This document shows, one piece after another, positions 1 to 8,594 of a DNA stretch of 64,000 bases. A model generated the notes under the pieces. The model did no database searches. It was not told the origin of the DNA and saw nothing but the letters and a program-made list of their open reading frames with translations. Source of the stretch: Pseudomonas parafulva NBRC 16636 = DSM 17004. Its GTDB lineage: Bacteria; Pseudomonadota; Gammaproteobacteria; Pseudomonadales; Pseudomonadaceae. Where the stretch lies: the NCBI RefSeq assembly GCF_000730645.1, contig NZ_BBIU01000024.1, forward strand, positions 1 through 64,000. The letters are read 5' to 3'. How positions within the stretch are numbered: the first letter of the stretch is position 1; each line of letters begins with the position of its first letter. The translations under genes were made by a program, and so were the position numbers.

Positions 1-11
1 TCCCACAGAAT

Positions 12-61
12 GGGCTGCCACACAAAAGTTGGACACCTATCCCATTTTTGTGGGGCAGCCT
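12..61. terminator. Inverted repeat downstream of hutG
   Basis: An imperfect inverted repeat: GGCTGCCACACAAAA on the left pairs with TTTTTGTGGGGCAGCC on the right across a loop of about 20 bases. It lies just past the hutG stop on the strand hutG is read from, so it may end the hut transcript. There is no long U-run, and the window edge prevents seeing what lies beyond. It could instead be a repeat element. Confidence 0.35.
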
Positions 62-77
62 AGAAAGCGCGGCGCGG

Positions 78-881
78 CTAACGCCCGTATCGCGCACGGC
101 CCCAGTCCAGCATGGCCTGCAACAGGTCACGCAGCACGTGTTGGGTGGGCTGGGCCAGGTCCTCGCGGTAGCCGAAAGGCGCGTGCTCCTGCATGTAGGT
201 GCTTTGCGCAAGCTCCAGCTGTACCGCATGGATATGCCCGGCCGGGTCACCATAGTGACGGGTGATATGCCCGCCCTTGAAGCGGCCATTGAGCACATGG
301 CTGTAGCCTTGGGCTTGTGCACACACCGCTTCCAGCTGTTGCGCAAGGGTGGCATCGCAACTGGCGCCATTGAAGGTGCCGAGGTTGAAATCCGGCAGCG
401 TGCCATCGAACAGGTGGGGGATGCACGAGCGGATCGAGTGGGCATCCCACAGCAGGGCGTAGCCAAACTGCGCGCGCAGGCGCTCAAGCTCGCGCTGCAA
501 TGTGCCGTGGTACGCCTGCCAGATCTGCCCCAGGTACTGTTGGCGTTGCTCGGCGGTAGGTGCCAGCCCGTCCTTGAACAGGGGCTGGCCGTCGAACAGC
601 GTCGCGGGGAACAGGCCAGTGGTAGCCCCGGCGTACAACGGTTTGTCATCCTGCGGGCGGTTCAAGTCGATAACGAAGCGTGAGTACTCCGCCGCCAGCA
701 CACTGGCGCCCATTTCCTGGGCAAAGCCGTACAGCCTGGGGATATGCCAGTCGGTGTCCGGCAAGCCTTGCGCTGCATCGACCAGCCCGTCGCGCACCGC
801 GCTGCTCAGGCGCAGGCCGGCATGGGGCATGCTGATCAGCAGCGGCAGGCGGCCTTGGTGAAAACTCAGTACCTGTTCCAT
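78..881 (-). CDS. hutG: N-formylglutamate deformylase
   Basis: Hydrolyses N-formylglutamate to glutamate and formate, the last step of the five-step histidine route; it acts in the cytoplasm. The 267-residue product begins MEQVLSFHQGRLPLLISMPHAG and has the features of the N-formylglutamate amidohydrolase family, including the early SMPHAG segment, DLNRP near residue 70 and an internal WDAHSIRS segment. The frame is open upstream into hutI, but the ATG at 881 was chosen because the family sequence starts there and the upstream extension is low-complexity shadow of hutI. It lies 10 bases after the hutI stop and is the last gene of the minus-strand hut operon. It works with HutF, which makes its substrate. 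Confidence 0.93.
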   Translation of the reverse strand: MEQVLSFHQGRLPLLISMPHAGLRLSSAVRDGLVDAAQGLPDTDWHIPRLYGFAQEMGASVLAAEYSRFVIDLNRPQDDKPLYAGATTGLFPATLFDGQPLFKDGLAPTAEQRQQYLGQIWQAYHGTLQRELERLRAQFGYALLWDAHSIRSCIPHLFDGTLPDFNLGTFNGASCDATLAQQLEAVCAQAQGYSHVLNGRFKGGHITRHYGDPAGHIHAVQLELAQSTYMQEHAPFGYREDLAQPTQHVLRDLLQAMLDWGRARYGR

Positions 882-891
882 GGGGCCTCGC

Positions 892-2097
892 TCAGTGGGT
901 GATTTCTTGCCCGCTGCGCACGATGCGCTTGGGCAGGTCGCCGCCCAGCCAGTAGGCCAGGTCGGCGGGGCGTTCGATGTGCCAGGCCACGAAGTCGGCC
1001 ACCTTGCCCGCTTGCAACGTGCCATGGCTGTGGCCAAGGCCCAGCGCGGTGGCGGCGTGCACGGTGACACCGGCCAGGGCCTCTTCAGGTGTGAGGCCAA
1101 AGCAGGTGCAGCCCATGTTCAGCATCAGGCGCAGTGACAACCCGGGCGAAGTACCCGGGTTCAGGTCGGTGGCCAGGGCCATCTTCACACCGTGGCGGCG
1201 CAATGCAGCCATCGGCGGCAACTGGGTTTCCCGCAGGAAGTAGAAGGCCCCGGGTAGCAACACCGCGACCGTTCCGGCGGCCGCCATGGCGATGGCGTCC
1301 TCTTCGGTCATGAACTCCAGGTGATCGGCCGACAGCGCCTGGTAGCGGGCTGCCAGGCTGGAGCCGTGCAACGATGAGAGCTGCTCGGCATGCAGTTTGA
1401 CCGGCAAGCCCAGTTCGCCCGCCGCGATGAACACGCGCTCTACCTGGGCGGGCGAGAACGCCAGGTGTTCACAGAAGGCGTCCACCGCATCCACCAGGCC
1501 TTCGGCAGCCAACGCCGGCAGCATGTGCTCGCAGATGTGCGTGATGTAATCATCAGGCCTGCCACTGTACTCGGGCGGCAGTGCGTGTGCGGCCAGGCAG
1601 GTAGCGCGCACGGTCAGCGGCAACGCCTGCCCCAGGCGCCTGGCCACGCGCAGCATCTTGCGCTCGCTGGCAAGGTCAAGGCCGTAACCGGACTTCACTT
1701 CCAGGGTGGTCACGCCGTCGCGCATCAGGGCCATGACCCGCTGACGGGCGCTGGCGAACAGCGCCTCTTCACTGGCCGCCCGGGTGGCCCGCACCGTACT
1801 GGCGATCCCCCCGCCCTGGGCGGCAATTTCAGCGTAACTCACGCCCTTGAGACGCTGCTCGAACTCGCCACTGCGGTTACCGCCAAACACGGCATGGGTA
1901 TGGCAGTCGATAAGCCCAGGCGTCACCCAGGCGCCGCCCAGGTCCACCGTGCGCTCGGGCATGGGTGCGGTCAGCTCGGCCTTGGGGCCCACCCATTCCA
2001 CAAGCCCATCACAGGTGATAATGGCTGCGTCTTCGACCGCCGAATAATGGCCGTCGACCATGGTTGCCACGTGGCAGTGCTGCCAGAGGGTTCTCAT
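892..2097 (-). CDS. hutI: Imidazolonepropionase
   Basis: Third enzyme of histidine degradation: opens 4-imidazolone-5-propionate to N-formimino-glutamate. The 401-residue length is normal for the family. The amidohydrolase metal motif DCHTHAVFGG has its histidines at residues 66 and 68. A further metal-ligand segment (VKLHAEQL) and the late ALATDLNPGTSP segment with the conserved Asp are present. It sits between the permease and hutG with short spacers, so it is co-transcribed with them. Confidence 0.95.
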   Translation of the reverse strand: MRTLWQHCHVATMVDGHYSAVEDAAIITCDGLVEWVGPKAELTAPMPERTVDLGGAWVTPGLIDCHTHAVFGGNRSGEFEQRLKGVSYAEIAAQGGGIASTVRATRAASEEALFASARQRVMALMRDGVTTLEVKSGYGLDLASERKMLRVARRLGQALPLTVRATCLAAHALPPEYSGRPDDYITHICEHMLPALAAEGLVDAVDAFCEHLAFSPAQVERVFIAAGELGLPVKLHAEQLSSLHGSSLAARYQALSADHLEFMTEEDAIAMAAAGTVAVLLPGAFYFLRETQLPPMAALRRHGVKMALATDLNPGTSPGLSLRLMLNMGCTCFGLTPEEALAGVTVHAATALGLGHSHGTLQAGKVADFVAWHIERPADLAYWLGGDLPKRIVRSGQEITH

Positions 2098-2112
2098 GTA
2101 CAGTCTCCTTTG

Positions 2113-3516
2113 CTAACGGTGCAGTTCGGCACGTTCCGCAACCGGCCTGCCCTGCCCGGCGCGCGGCTTGCACCACAGCAGGTAGGACGCCACCAGGAAC
2201 ACCAGCCACACCAGCCCGACCAGCAATGCCGCCTGGGTGTCGGGGAAGTAGCCAAGCACACCGAAGATGAACACCATGAACGCGATCGCCATGGCCGGGC
2301 CGTAGGGCCAGAACGGAACGGGGAACTTGAGCTGGGCCATCTGCTCACGGCTCATGCGCCGGCGCATGGCAACCTGGGTCACCAGGATCATCAGCCAGAC
2401 CCACACCGTGGCGAAGGTCGCGATGGAAGCAATCAGCAGGAACACGTTTTCCGGGATCAGGTAATTCAGCAGCACGCCGATCAGCAGCGCAGCGCCCATC
2501 ACCACTACGGTCATCCAGGGTACCCCGTGCCGGGACAGGTGGCTGAACCCGCGTGGTGCATGGCCTTGCTGGGCCAGCCCATACATCATGCGGCCCGCGC
2601 CGAAGATATCGCTGTTGATGGCAGACACCGCCGCCGAGATCACCACGATGTTCAGCACCGCTGCTGCAGAGCCGATCCCCAGGTTGCTGAAGATCTGCAC
2701 GAAGGGGCTGCCCTGGCTACCGATTTGCGGCCAGGGGTACAGGCACATCAGCACGAACAGGGTAAGCACGTAGAACAGCAGGATGCGCAGCGGCACCGCG
2801 TTGATCGCCTTGGGGATCACCCGCTGCGGGTCCTTGGCCTCGCCTGCGGTCACGCCGATGATCTCGATGCCGCCAAACGCGAACATCACCACCGCGAAAG
2901 AAGCGATCAGGCCCCCTACGCCATTGGGCATGAAGCCGCCATGGTCGAACAGGTTGCCGAGGCCAACCGCATGGCCGCTACCCACCTGGCTGAAGCCGAA
3001 CGCCATGATGCCCAGGCCTGCCAGGATCATGGCGATGATGGCGCCAACCTTGAGCAACGACAGCCAGAACTCCATCTCGCCGAAGACCTTGACGTTGCAC
3101 AGGTTCAGGCCGCCAATCAGGAAGACGATGCCCAGCACCCAGATCCAGCGGGCTACTTCCGGGAACCAGAAGCCCATGTAGATACCGAAGGCGGTCACGT
3201 CGGCGATGGCCACGATGACCATCTCGAAGGCGTAGGTCCAGCCGAGGATGAAGCCCGCCATGGGCCCCAGGTACGTGCTGGCGTAGTGGCCGAAGGAACC
3301 GGCCACGGGATTGTGCACGGCCATTTCACCCAGGGCGCGCATGACCATGAACACCGCTGCGCCGCCGATCAGGTAGGCCAGCAGCACGGCAGGGCCGGCC
3401 ATCTGGATGGCAGAAGCGGAGCCGTAGAACAGGCCGGTACCGATGGCGGAACCCAATGCCATGAAACGGATGTGGCGGGCACTGAGCCCGCGTTTGAGAC
3501 CTTGAGCGTGTTGCAT
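2113..3516 (-). CDS. Amino-acid permease of the hut operon (histidine transporter candidate)
   Basis: A 467-residue inner-membrane protein of the amino acid transporter (AAT/APC) family with about 12 hydrophobic segments. The N-terminal GSAIGTGLFYGSASAI and the following ALGEMAVHNPVAGSF are family signatures. The family moves amino acids with protons. Its place inside the hut operon, 15 bases before hutI, suggests histidine or urocanate as substrate. Proteins of this kind are named HutT or, by similarity, ProY (proline permease), and the sequence alone does not settle which. The start at 3516 is preceded by an AAGGA ribosome site. Confidence 0.85.
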   Translation of the reverse strand: MQHAQGLKRGLSARHIRFMALGSAIGTGLFYGSASAIQMAGPAVLLAYLIGGAAVFMVMRALGEMAVHNPVAGSFGHYASTYLGPMAGFILGWTYAFEMVIVAIADVTAFGIYMGFWFPEVARWIWVLGIVFLIGGLNLCNVKVFGEMEFWLSLLKVGAIIAMILAGLGIMAFGFSQVGSGHAVGLGNLFDHGGFMPNGVGGLIASFAVVMFAFGGIEIIGVTAGEAKDPQRVIPKAINAVPLRILLFYVLTLFVLMCLYPWPQIGSQGSPFVQIFSNLGIGSAAAVLNIVVISAAVSAINSDIFGAGRMMYGLAQQGHAPRGFSHLSRHGVPWMTVVVMGAALLIGVLLNYLIPENVFLLIASIATFATVWVWLMILVTQVAMRRRMSREQMAQLKFPVPFWPYGPAMAIAFMVFIFGVLGYFPDTQAALLVGLVWLVFLVASYLLWCKPRAGQGRPVAERAELHR

Positions 3517-3554
3517 GTCACGTCCTTGAATTGTTTTTGTGGTCGTGAGGGCAC

Positions 3555-3573
3555 GGGGCTGCTGCGCAGCCCC
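3555..3573. terminator. GC hairpin between hutH and the permease gene
   Basis: GGGGCTGCTGCGCAGCCCC is an almost perfect palindrome in the 64-base gap between hutH and the permease gene. No U-run follows on the minus strand, so it is more likely an attenuating or mRNA-stabilising hairpin inside the operon than a full terminator. Confidence 0.4.
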
Positions 3574-3580
3574 TCAGGCA

Positions 3581-5113
3581 TTACAGGCTGGGCAGTACCC
3601 CCGCCGGCAGCAAACCGGTCAGGCTGCCTTTGGCCAACAGTTCCACAGCCTTTTCGATGTCCGGCGCGAAGAAACGGTCACGATCATAGTGCGGTACTTC
3701 GCTGCGCAGCGCCTGGCGGGCCTGCTCCAGCTTGGCCGAGGTCTTCAGGCCCTTGCGCAGGTCCAGCCCCTGGCACGCGCCCAGCCACTCGATCGCCAGC
3801 ACCCCACGGGTGTTTTCGGCCATCTCCCACAGGCGCTTGCCGGCTGCCGGGGCCATGGACACGTGGTCTTCCTGGTTGGCAGACGTCGGCAGGCTGTCGA
3901 CACTGTGCGGGTGCGACAGCGCCTTGTTTTCGCTGGCCAGTGCCGCTGCGGTCACCTGGGCGATCATGAAGCCCGAGTTGACCCCGCCGTTTTCCACCAG
4001 GAACGGCGGCAGCTGGGACATGTGCTTGTCCATCATCAGCGAGATGCGGCGTTCGCTGAGCGAGCCAATTTCGGCAATGGCCAGGGCCAGATTGTCGGCG
4101 GCCATGGCGACCGGCTCTGCGTGGAAGTTACCCCCGGAAACCACGTCGCCTTCGGCGGCGAACACCAGCGGGTTGTCCGACACGGCGTTGGCCTCGACAC
4201 CCAGCACCTCGGCGGCCTGGCGCAGCTGGGTAAGGCAGGCTCCCATGACCTGCGGTTGGCATCGCAGCGAGTAAGGGTCCTGGACCTTGTCGCAGTTCTT
4301 GTGCGACAGCGAAACCTCGCTGGCTTCGCCCAGCAGGTCGCGGAAGCAGGCTGCTGTATCGATCTGCCCGCGCTGGCCGCGCACTTCATGAATACGGGCG
4401 TCGAACGGCGAGCGCGAACCCAGCGCAGCCTCGACGCTCAGGGCACCACAGGCGATGCCAGCCGCATACAGGTCTTCGCCATGGAACAGGCCACGCAGGG
4501 CATAGGCGGTGGAGGCCTGGGTACCGTTCAGCAGGGCCAGGCCCTCTTTGGCCGCCAGGGTCAGGGGCTCAAGGCCGGCAACGGCCAGCGCTTCGGTTGC
4601 GGGTAACCACTGGCCGCGGTGAAGGGCCTTGCCCTCGCCCAGCAGCACCAGCGACATGTGCGCCAATGGCGCCAGGTCACCGGAAGCACCTACCGAACCC
4701 TTCAGCGGAATGTGGGGGTACACCTCGGCGTTCACCAGGGCGATCAGCGCATCGATGACCTTGCGGCGAATACCCGAGAAGCCGCGGCTGAGGCTGTTGA
4801 TCTTCAGTACCATGATCAGCCGCACCAGGGCATCGTCCAGCGGTGCGCCGACCCCGGCGGCATGGGACAGCACCAGCGAGCGCTGCAGGTTTTCCAGGTC
4901 GTGGCTGGCGATGCGGGTGGACGCCAGCAGGCCGAAACCTGTGTTGATGCCATAGGCGGTGCGGTCATCGGCAATGATCTGTTCGACACAGGCCACGCTT
5001 GCGTCGATGCCGGCTGCAGCCCCCGGGTCGAGCTGCAGGCGTACGGGCGCGTCATGAATGGCACGCAGCTGGCCAAGGGTCAGGGCGCCGGGTTTGAGGG
5101 TAAGTTGGGTCAC
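3581..5113 (-). CDS. hutH: Histidine ammonia-lyase (histidase)
   Basis: Removes ammonia from histidine to give urocanate, the first step of the pathway. The Ala-Ser-Gly triplet that cyclises to the MIO cofactor is at residues 143-145 (GSVGASGDLAPL). Tyr54 (AYGINTGFG) and the Ser83-His84 pair that recognises the imidazole substrate are present. A GTG start at 5113 gives VTQLTLKPG and 510 residues, the usual Pseudomonas length, with GGAG seven bases upstream; the ATG at 5137 would add eight unconserved residues. It follows hutU in the operon. A second ammonia-lyase at 59040 differs at the substrate-recognition pair. Confidence 0.96.
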   Translation of the reverse strand: MTQLTLKPGALTLGQLRAIHDAPVRLQLDPGAAAGIDASVACVEQIIADDRTAYGINTGFGLLASTRIASHDLENLQRSLVLSHAAGVGAPLDDALVRLIMVLKINSLSRGFSGIRRKVIDALIALVNAEVYPHIPLKGSVGASGDLAPLAHMSLVLLGEGKALHRGQWLPATEALAVAGLEPLTLAAKEGLALLNGTQASTAYALRGLFHGEDLYAAGIACGALSVEAALGSRSPFDARIHEVRGQRGQIDTAACFRDLLGEASEVSLSHKNCDKVQDPYSLRCQPQVMGACLTQLRQAAEVLGVEANAVSDNPLVFAAEGDVVSGGNFHAEPVAMAADNLALAIAEIGSLSERRISLMMDKHMSQLPPFLVENGGVNSGFMIAQVTAAALASENKALSHPHSVDSLPTSANQEDHVSMAPAAGKRLWEMAENTRGVLAIEWLGACQGLDLRKGLKTSAKLEQARQALRSEVPHYDRDRFFAPDIEKAVELLAKGSLTGLLPAGVLPSL

Positions 5114-5219
5114 GTTGCTACTCCAGTCGCGGGGCATGGCGGGCGTGTCTGTCGGCGCCGGCGTGCCCCTTCTTGTTGTTCAGTATCACCCGCGAAGGGT
5201 GGGAGCCAAAGCGTGGCGG

Positions 5220-6893
5220 TCAGCCGGTGATCATCGGCAGGTCCAGGCCTTGCTCGCGGGCGCAGTCGATGGCGATGTCGTAGCCAGCATCGGCATGGCG
5301 CATTACGCCGGTGCCAGGGTCGTTGGCCAGCACCCGGGCGATGCGGGCGGCGGCTTCATCGGTGCCGTCGCACACGATGACCATGCCGGAGTGCTGGGAG
5401 AAGCCCATGCCAACACCGCCCCCGTGGTGCAGCGATACCCAGGTGGCACCGCTGGCCGTATTGAGCAGGGCGTTAAGCAGCGGCCAGTCGGAAACGGCAT
5501 CGGAACCGTCGCGCATGGCTTCGGTTTCGCGGTTGGGGCTGGCTACCGAGCCGGAATCCAGGTGATCGCGGCCAATCACGATGGGCGCCGACAACTCGCC
5601 GCTGCGGACCATTTCGTTGAACGCCAGGCCCAGCTTGGCGCGCAGGCCCAGGCCCACCCAGCAAATGCGGGCCGGCAGGCCCTGGAAGCTGATGCGCTCG
5701 CGGGCCATGTCCAGCCAGCGGTGCAGGTGGGCGTCATCGGGGATCAGTTCCTTGACCTTGGCATCGGTCTTGTAGATGTCCTGGGCATCGCCAGACAGCG
5801 CGGCCCAGCGGAACGGGCCGATGCCGCGGCAGAACAACGGGCGGATGTAGGCCGGGACGAAGCCCGGGAAGTCGAAGGCATTGGCAACGCCCTCTTCCTT
5901 GGCCATCTGGCGAATGTTGTTACCGTAGTCGAAGGTGGGAATGCCCTGCTTCTGGAAGTCGAGCATCGCCTGCACATGCACGGCCATGGACTGCTTGGCC
6001 GCCGTGACCACGGCAGCCGGCTCGGTCTGGGCGCGGTCACGGTACTGCTCCCAGGTCCAGCCTGCGGGCAGGTAACCGTTGAGCGGGTCGTGGGCGCTGG
6101 TCTGGTCGGTGACCATGTCCGGGCGTACGCCGCGCTTCACCAGCTCGGGCAGAATTTCAGCCGCGTTGCCATGCAGGGCGATGGAAATGGCCTTGCCCTC
6201 GGCGGTATAGCGGGCGATACGGGCCAGGGCGTCGTCCAGGTCGGTGGCCTGTTCATCCACATAGCGGGTTTCGAGGCGGAAATCGATACGGCTCTGCTGG
6301 CATTCGATGTTCAGCGAGCAGGCGCCGGCCAGCGTAGCGGCCAGGGGCTGAGCACCGCCCATGCCGCCCAGACCGGCGGTAAGCACCCATTTGCCTTTGA
6401 GGCTGCCGCCATAGTGCTGGCGGCCTGCTTCGACGAAGGTTTCGTAAGTACCTTGGACGATGCCTTGGCTGCCAATGTAGATCCAGCTGCCGGCGGTCAT
6501 CTGGCCGTACATGGCCAAGCCCTTGGCATCCAGCTCGTTGAAGTGTTCCCAATTGGCCCAGTGCGGGACCAGGTTGGAGTTGGCGATCAGCACGCGGGGC
6601 GCGTTGCTGTGGGTCTTGAACACACCCACGGGCTTGCCCGACTGCACCAGCAAGGTTTCGTCGTCTTCCAGGCGGGTGAGGGTTTCGACGATTTTGTCGT
6701 AGCAGGCCCAGTTGCGCGCAGCACGGCCAATGCCGCCGTAAACCACCAGTTCCCTGGGGTTTTCTGCCACTTGCGGGTCCAGGTTGTTCATCAGCATGCG
6801 CAGCGGTGCTTCGGTCAACCAGCTCTTGGCGGTGAGCTTGTTGCCACGGGGGGCACGGATTTCAACGTCGCGGTATTTGTTGTTGTCAGTCAC
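5220..6893 (-). CDS. hutU: Urocanate hydratase (urocanase)
   Basis: Adds water to urocanate to form imidazolone propionate, the second step; it uses tightly bound NAD. The 557-residue product has the family length, the early YGGIGRAARN and GLGGMGGAQPL nucleotide-binding segments, the active-site Cys in PARICWVGLG near residue 410, and the HHGGGVGMG segment late in the protein. The start is a GTG at 6893 with AGAGGA seven bases upstream. It is the first enzyme gene after the operator-bearing gap, so it probably leads the hutU-H-permease-I-G transcript. Confidence 0.96.
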   Translation of the reverse strand: MTDNNKYRDVEIRAPRGNKLTAKSWLTEAPLRMLMNNLDPQVAENPRELVVYGGIGRAARNWACYDKIVETLTRLEDDETLLVQSGKPVGVFKTHSNAPRVLIANSNLVPHWANWEHFNELDAKGLAMYGQMTAGSWIYIGSQGIVQGTYETFVEAGRQHYGGSLKGKWVLTAGLGGMGGAQPLAATLAGACSLNIECQQSRIDFRLETRYVDEQATDLDDALARIARYTAEGKAISIALHGNAAEILPELVKRGVRPDMVTDQTSAHDPLNGYLPAGWTWEQYRDRAQTEPAAVVTAAKQSMAVHVQAMLDFQKQGIPTFDYGNNIRQMAKEEGVANAFDFPGFVPAYIRPLFCRGIGPFRWAALSGDAQDIYKTDAKVKELIPDDAHLHRWLDMARERISFQGLPARICWVGLGLRAKLGLAFNEMVRSGELSAPIVIGRDHLDSGSVASPNRETEAMRDGSDAVSDWPLLNALLNTASGATWVSLHHGGGVGMGFSQHSGMVIVCDGTDEAAARIARVLANDPGTGVMRHADAGYDIAIDCAREQGLDLPMITG

Positions 6894-6951
6894 GGGAAGG
6901 TCCTCTGCGGTCGTCCGCGGGCAGATGTGTCATGGCGGGTATACAAACACA

Positions 6952-6980
6952 TCTTTACTTGTATGTACAAGCATGGACAA
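6952..6980 (-). promoter_or_regulatory. hutU promoter with HutC-type operator in its spacer
   Basis: Read on the minus strand, a TTGTCC box (6975-6980) and a TAAAGA box (6952-6957) are exactly 17 bases apart. The spacer holds CTTGTACATACAAG (6958-6971), whose arms CTTGTA and TACAAG are perfect inverted repeats and resemble known HutC sites. A further TTTGTATAC half-site lies at 6939-6947. A repressor bound there would block RNA polymerase. The promoter boxes are inferred by eye. Confidence 0.55.
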
Positions 6981-7083
6981 CCGATATTTCTAGATGACGC
7001 TAGCGGCCTCACGGTGCTTTATCGACGAATGTGATTGGGCTGGGAGGTGTTCGCCTTTACAGGTGCAGCGCCTGGGAGATCGA

Positions 7084-7126
7084 GCGCCGCCCGCGCGGCG
7101 CATCGCGAGCTGCGCTCGCTCCTGCG
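7084..7126. repeat. REP-like palindromes, copy 1 of the CGCGAGCTGCGCTCGC family
   Basis: A GCGCCGC/GCGGCGC hairpin is followed by ATCGCGAGCTGCGCTCGCTC. The second part recurs almost unchanged near 10940 and 19595, each time in a gene gap. This marks an extragenic palindrome family. Confidence 0.6.
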
Positions 7127-7141
7127 TTTGTTTCGGGCCAA

Positions 7142-7744
7142 TTATTGCCTAGGGGGTTGTAGGCAAAGGTGGTCACGCCCGGTGAGCTCGATCAAGCAAC
7201 ACCGCCCCTGCACTTCCAGTTCCTGCAACCCTTCCCCAGGCTCCAGCCGCAAGCAGTCGTACAAATCCAACCGCTGCGTGTCCGCGCCCGCGACCGCCAC
7301 TTCCACCCCACTGGCGGCGGCGAACACCAGTATCACAGACGCCGAACTGTACAGCCGGGTGGTGCCCTCCTGCCATTGCAGCCGTGCCTGATACCGCAGC
7401 GGGGCATAGATCAGGTTGAAGTCACGGATAGCGCCACCCAGCAGCGTGCAACTCACCTGGCTGGCGCCGTTGAAAGCAAACGCATCGAACGGCAACAGCG
7501 GTCGGCTGGCCTGCCCGTCCACCAGCAGGCGCATGCCCTCGCCCTGCAGCACGGTGATGACCCGTTGATAACCGGCGAAGGCAGAAAAACCACCGGACGC
7601 CTCGATATCAGCAATCGACAGCCGCCAGCCAAACCCCTCCAGGCCCTCGCCATCGTCGCGGGCGATTTCTTCGGTGAAACCGCCGCCGTTCTTCCAGGGC
7701 ATGCGGGGGTAGTCGCGTGCGCGCAACACCTGCAAGCGGATCAT
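7142..7744 (-). CDS. hutD: HutD family protein
   Basis: A 200-residue member of the HutD family, small cupin-fold proteins found in Pseudomonas hut operons. The family has no proven reaction; work in P. fluorescens suggests it limits hut expression. The start MIRLQVLRARDYPRMPWKNGGG at 7744 overlaps the hutC stop by four bases (ATGA), which favours it over the longer open frame. The PWKNGGGFTEEI segment and the glycine-rich barrel strands are typical. It is read with hutC as a two-gene unit. Confidence 0.9.
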   Translation of the reverse strand: MIRLQVLRARDYPRMPWKNGGGFTEEIARDDGEGLEGFGWRLSIADIEASGGFSAFAGYQRVITVLQGEGMRLLVDGQASRPLLPFDAFAFNGASQVSCTLLGGAIRDFNLIYAPLRYQARLQWQEGTTRLYSSASVILVFAAASGVEVAVAGADTQRLDLYDCLRLEPGEGLQELEVQGRCCLIELTGRDHLCLQPPRQ

Positions 7745-8487
7745 TTGCTGAATCGCCCTTCCAGGCGATGACGTGAGCCGGGGTGAATCAGCCGTGCAGC
7801 CGTGACCGGCTGCCGACCCGACCAGGTGCGGCGGCGAATGAGCAGGCAAGGTTCGCCACGCTCGATCTGCAACAGGCGGCACTCCTCAGGCTCGGCAAGA
7901 ATCGCCTCCACCACGTGCTCGCCCTCGGTCAGTGGCGCGACCTGCGACAAATAGGCGTAAGGCGTCTGCCGGGTGAAGTCCTGTTTCAGGTAGTCCGGCG
8001 CGATAGCCGCGTTTACGTAGCGGTCCTCGATCTGCACCGGCGTGCCGTTCTCGAAATGCACGATCAGCGAGTGGAACACCCGCTGGCCCTCACGCATATC
8101 CAGGGCCAGCGCCCGCTCGGAACCCGCCGCCTCTTCGGCCAAGGTAATCACCTGGCAGCTGTGCTGGTGACCACGGGCGGCGATTTCGTCGGCAATGTTG
8201 TTCACTTCGAACAGCGCCGAACGCCCCTTGGGCTCGGCCACGAAGGTGCCCACGCCCTGCATGCGCACCAGCAGGCCTTCGGCGGTAAGCTCGCGCAAGG
8301 CGCGGTTGATGGTCATGCGGCTGAAGCCCAGTTGGTTGACCAGCTCGCTCTCCGAAGGCACGCGGTGATGCGGCGGCCAGCTGCCATTGTCGATCTGCTG
8401 GGCGATCATCTGCTTGACCCGCGCATACAGCGGCGCCGGGCCCTCGCCCATCTGGGCAACCAGCGCGGAGACAGGAGGTGTCGGCAC
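7741..8487 (-). CDS. hutC: Histidine-utilisation repressor, GntR family
   Basis: A 248-residue GntR/HutC-family repressor that in relatives releases DNA when urocanate binds. The N-terminal winged helix (about residues 18-85) includes VPSESELVNQLGFSRMTINR. The C-terminal UTRA ligand domain follows, with the typical EDRYVN segment. The start is a GTG with AAGGAT seven bases upstream. It diverges from hutF, and the shared gap carries a TGTATATACA palindrome, so it probably represses both itself and hutF. Confidence 0.94.
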   Translation of the reverse strand: MPTPPVSALVAQMGEGPAPLYARVKQMIAQQIDNGSWPPHHRVPSESELVNQLGFSRMTINRALRELTAEGLLVRMQGVGTFVAEPKGRSALFEVNNIADEIAARGHQHSCQVITLAEEAAGSERALALDMREGQRVFHSLIVHFENGTPVQIEDRYVNAAIAPDYLKQDFTRQTPYAYLSQVAPLTEGEHVVEAILAEPEECRLLQIERGEPCLLIRRRTWSGRQPVTAARLIHPGSRHRLEGRFSK

Positions 8488-8553
8488 GGCGTGGATCCTT
8501 GTCGATAGAAATGAACGGTAGCTTGCCGCAGTTTACCCGGCAGGCAAACAGCT

Positions 8554-8570
8554 GTATATGTATATACAAG
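8554..8570. promoter_or_regulatory. HutC-type operator between hutC and hutF
   Basis: TGTATATGTATATACAAG contains the perfect palindrome TGTATATACA at 8559-8568, and its right side matches the TACAAG arm seen before hutU. It lies 25 bases before the hutF start and 67 bases before hutC, so it can serve both genes. Confidence 0.6.
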
Positions 8571-8594
8571 CTAATAACAACAGGATTTTTGCCG

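Noticed and set aside
882..1100. Upstream extension of hutG to a 340-residue product
   Set aside because: The extra 73 residues overlap hutI in another frame and are not family-like; the ATG at 881 fits the family start.
1390..3969. An 859-codon open frame on the plus strand
   Set aside because: It lies opposite hutI and the permease. Composition (rich in His, Gln, Arg, Asp) is typical of the antisense of high-GC genes and no domain is seen.
5058..7034. A 658-codon open frame on the plus strand
   Set aside because: It is antisense to hutU and the start of hutH, which are certain. It resembles no family.
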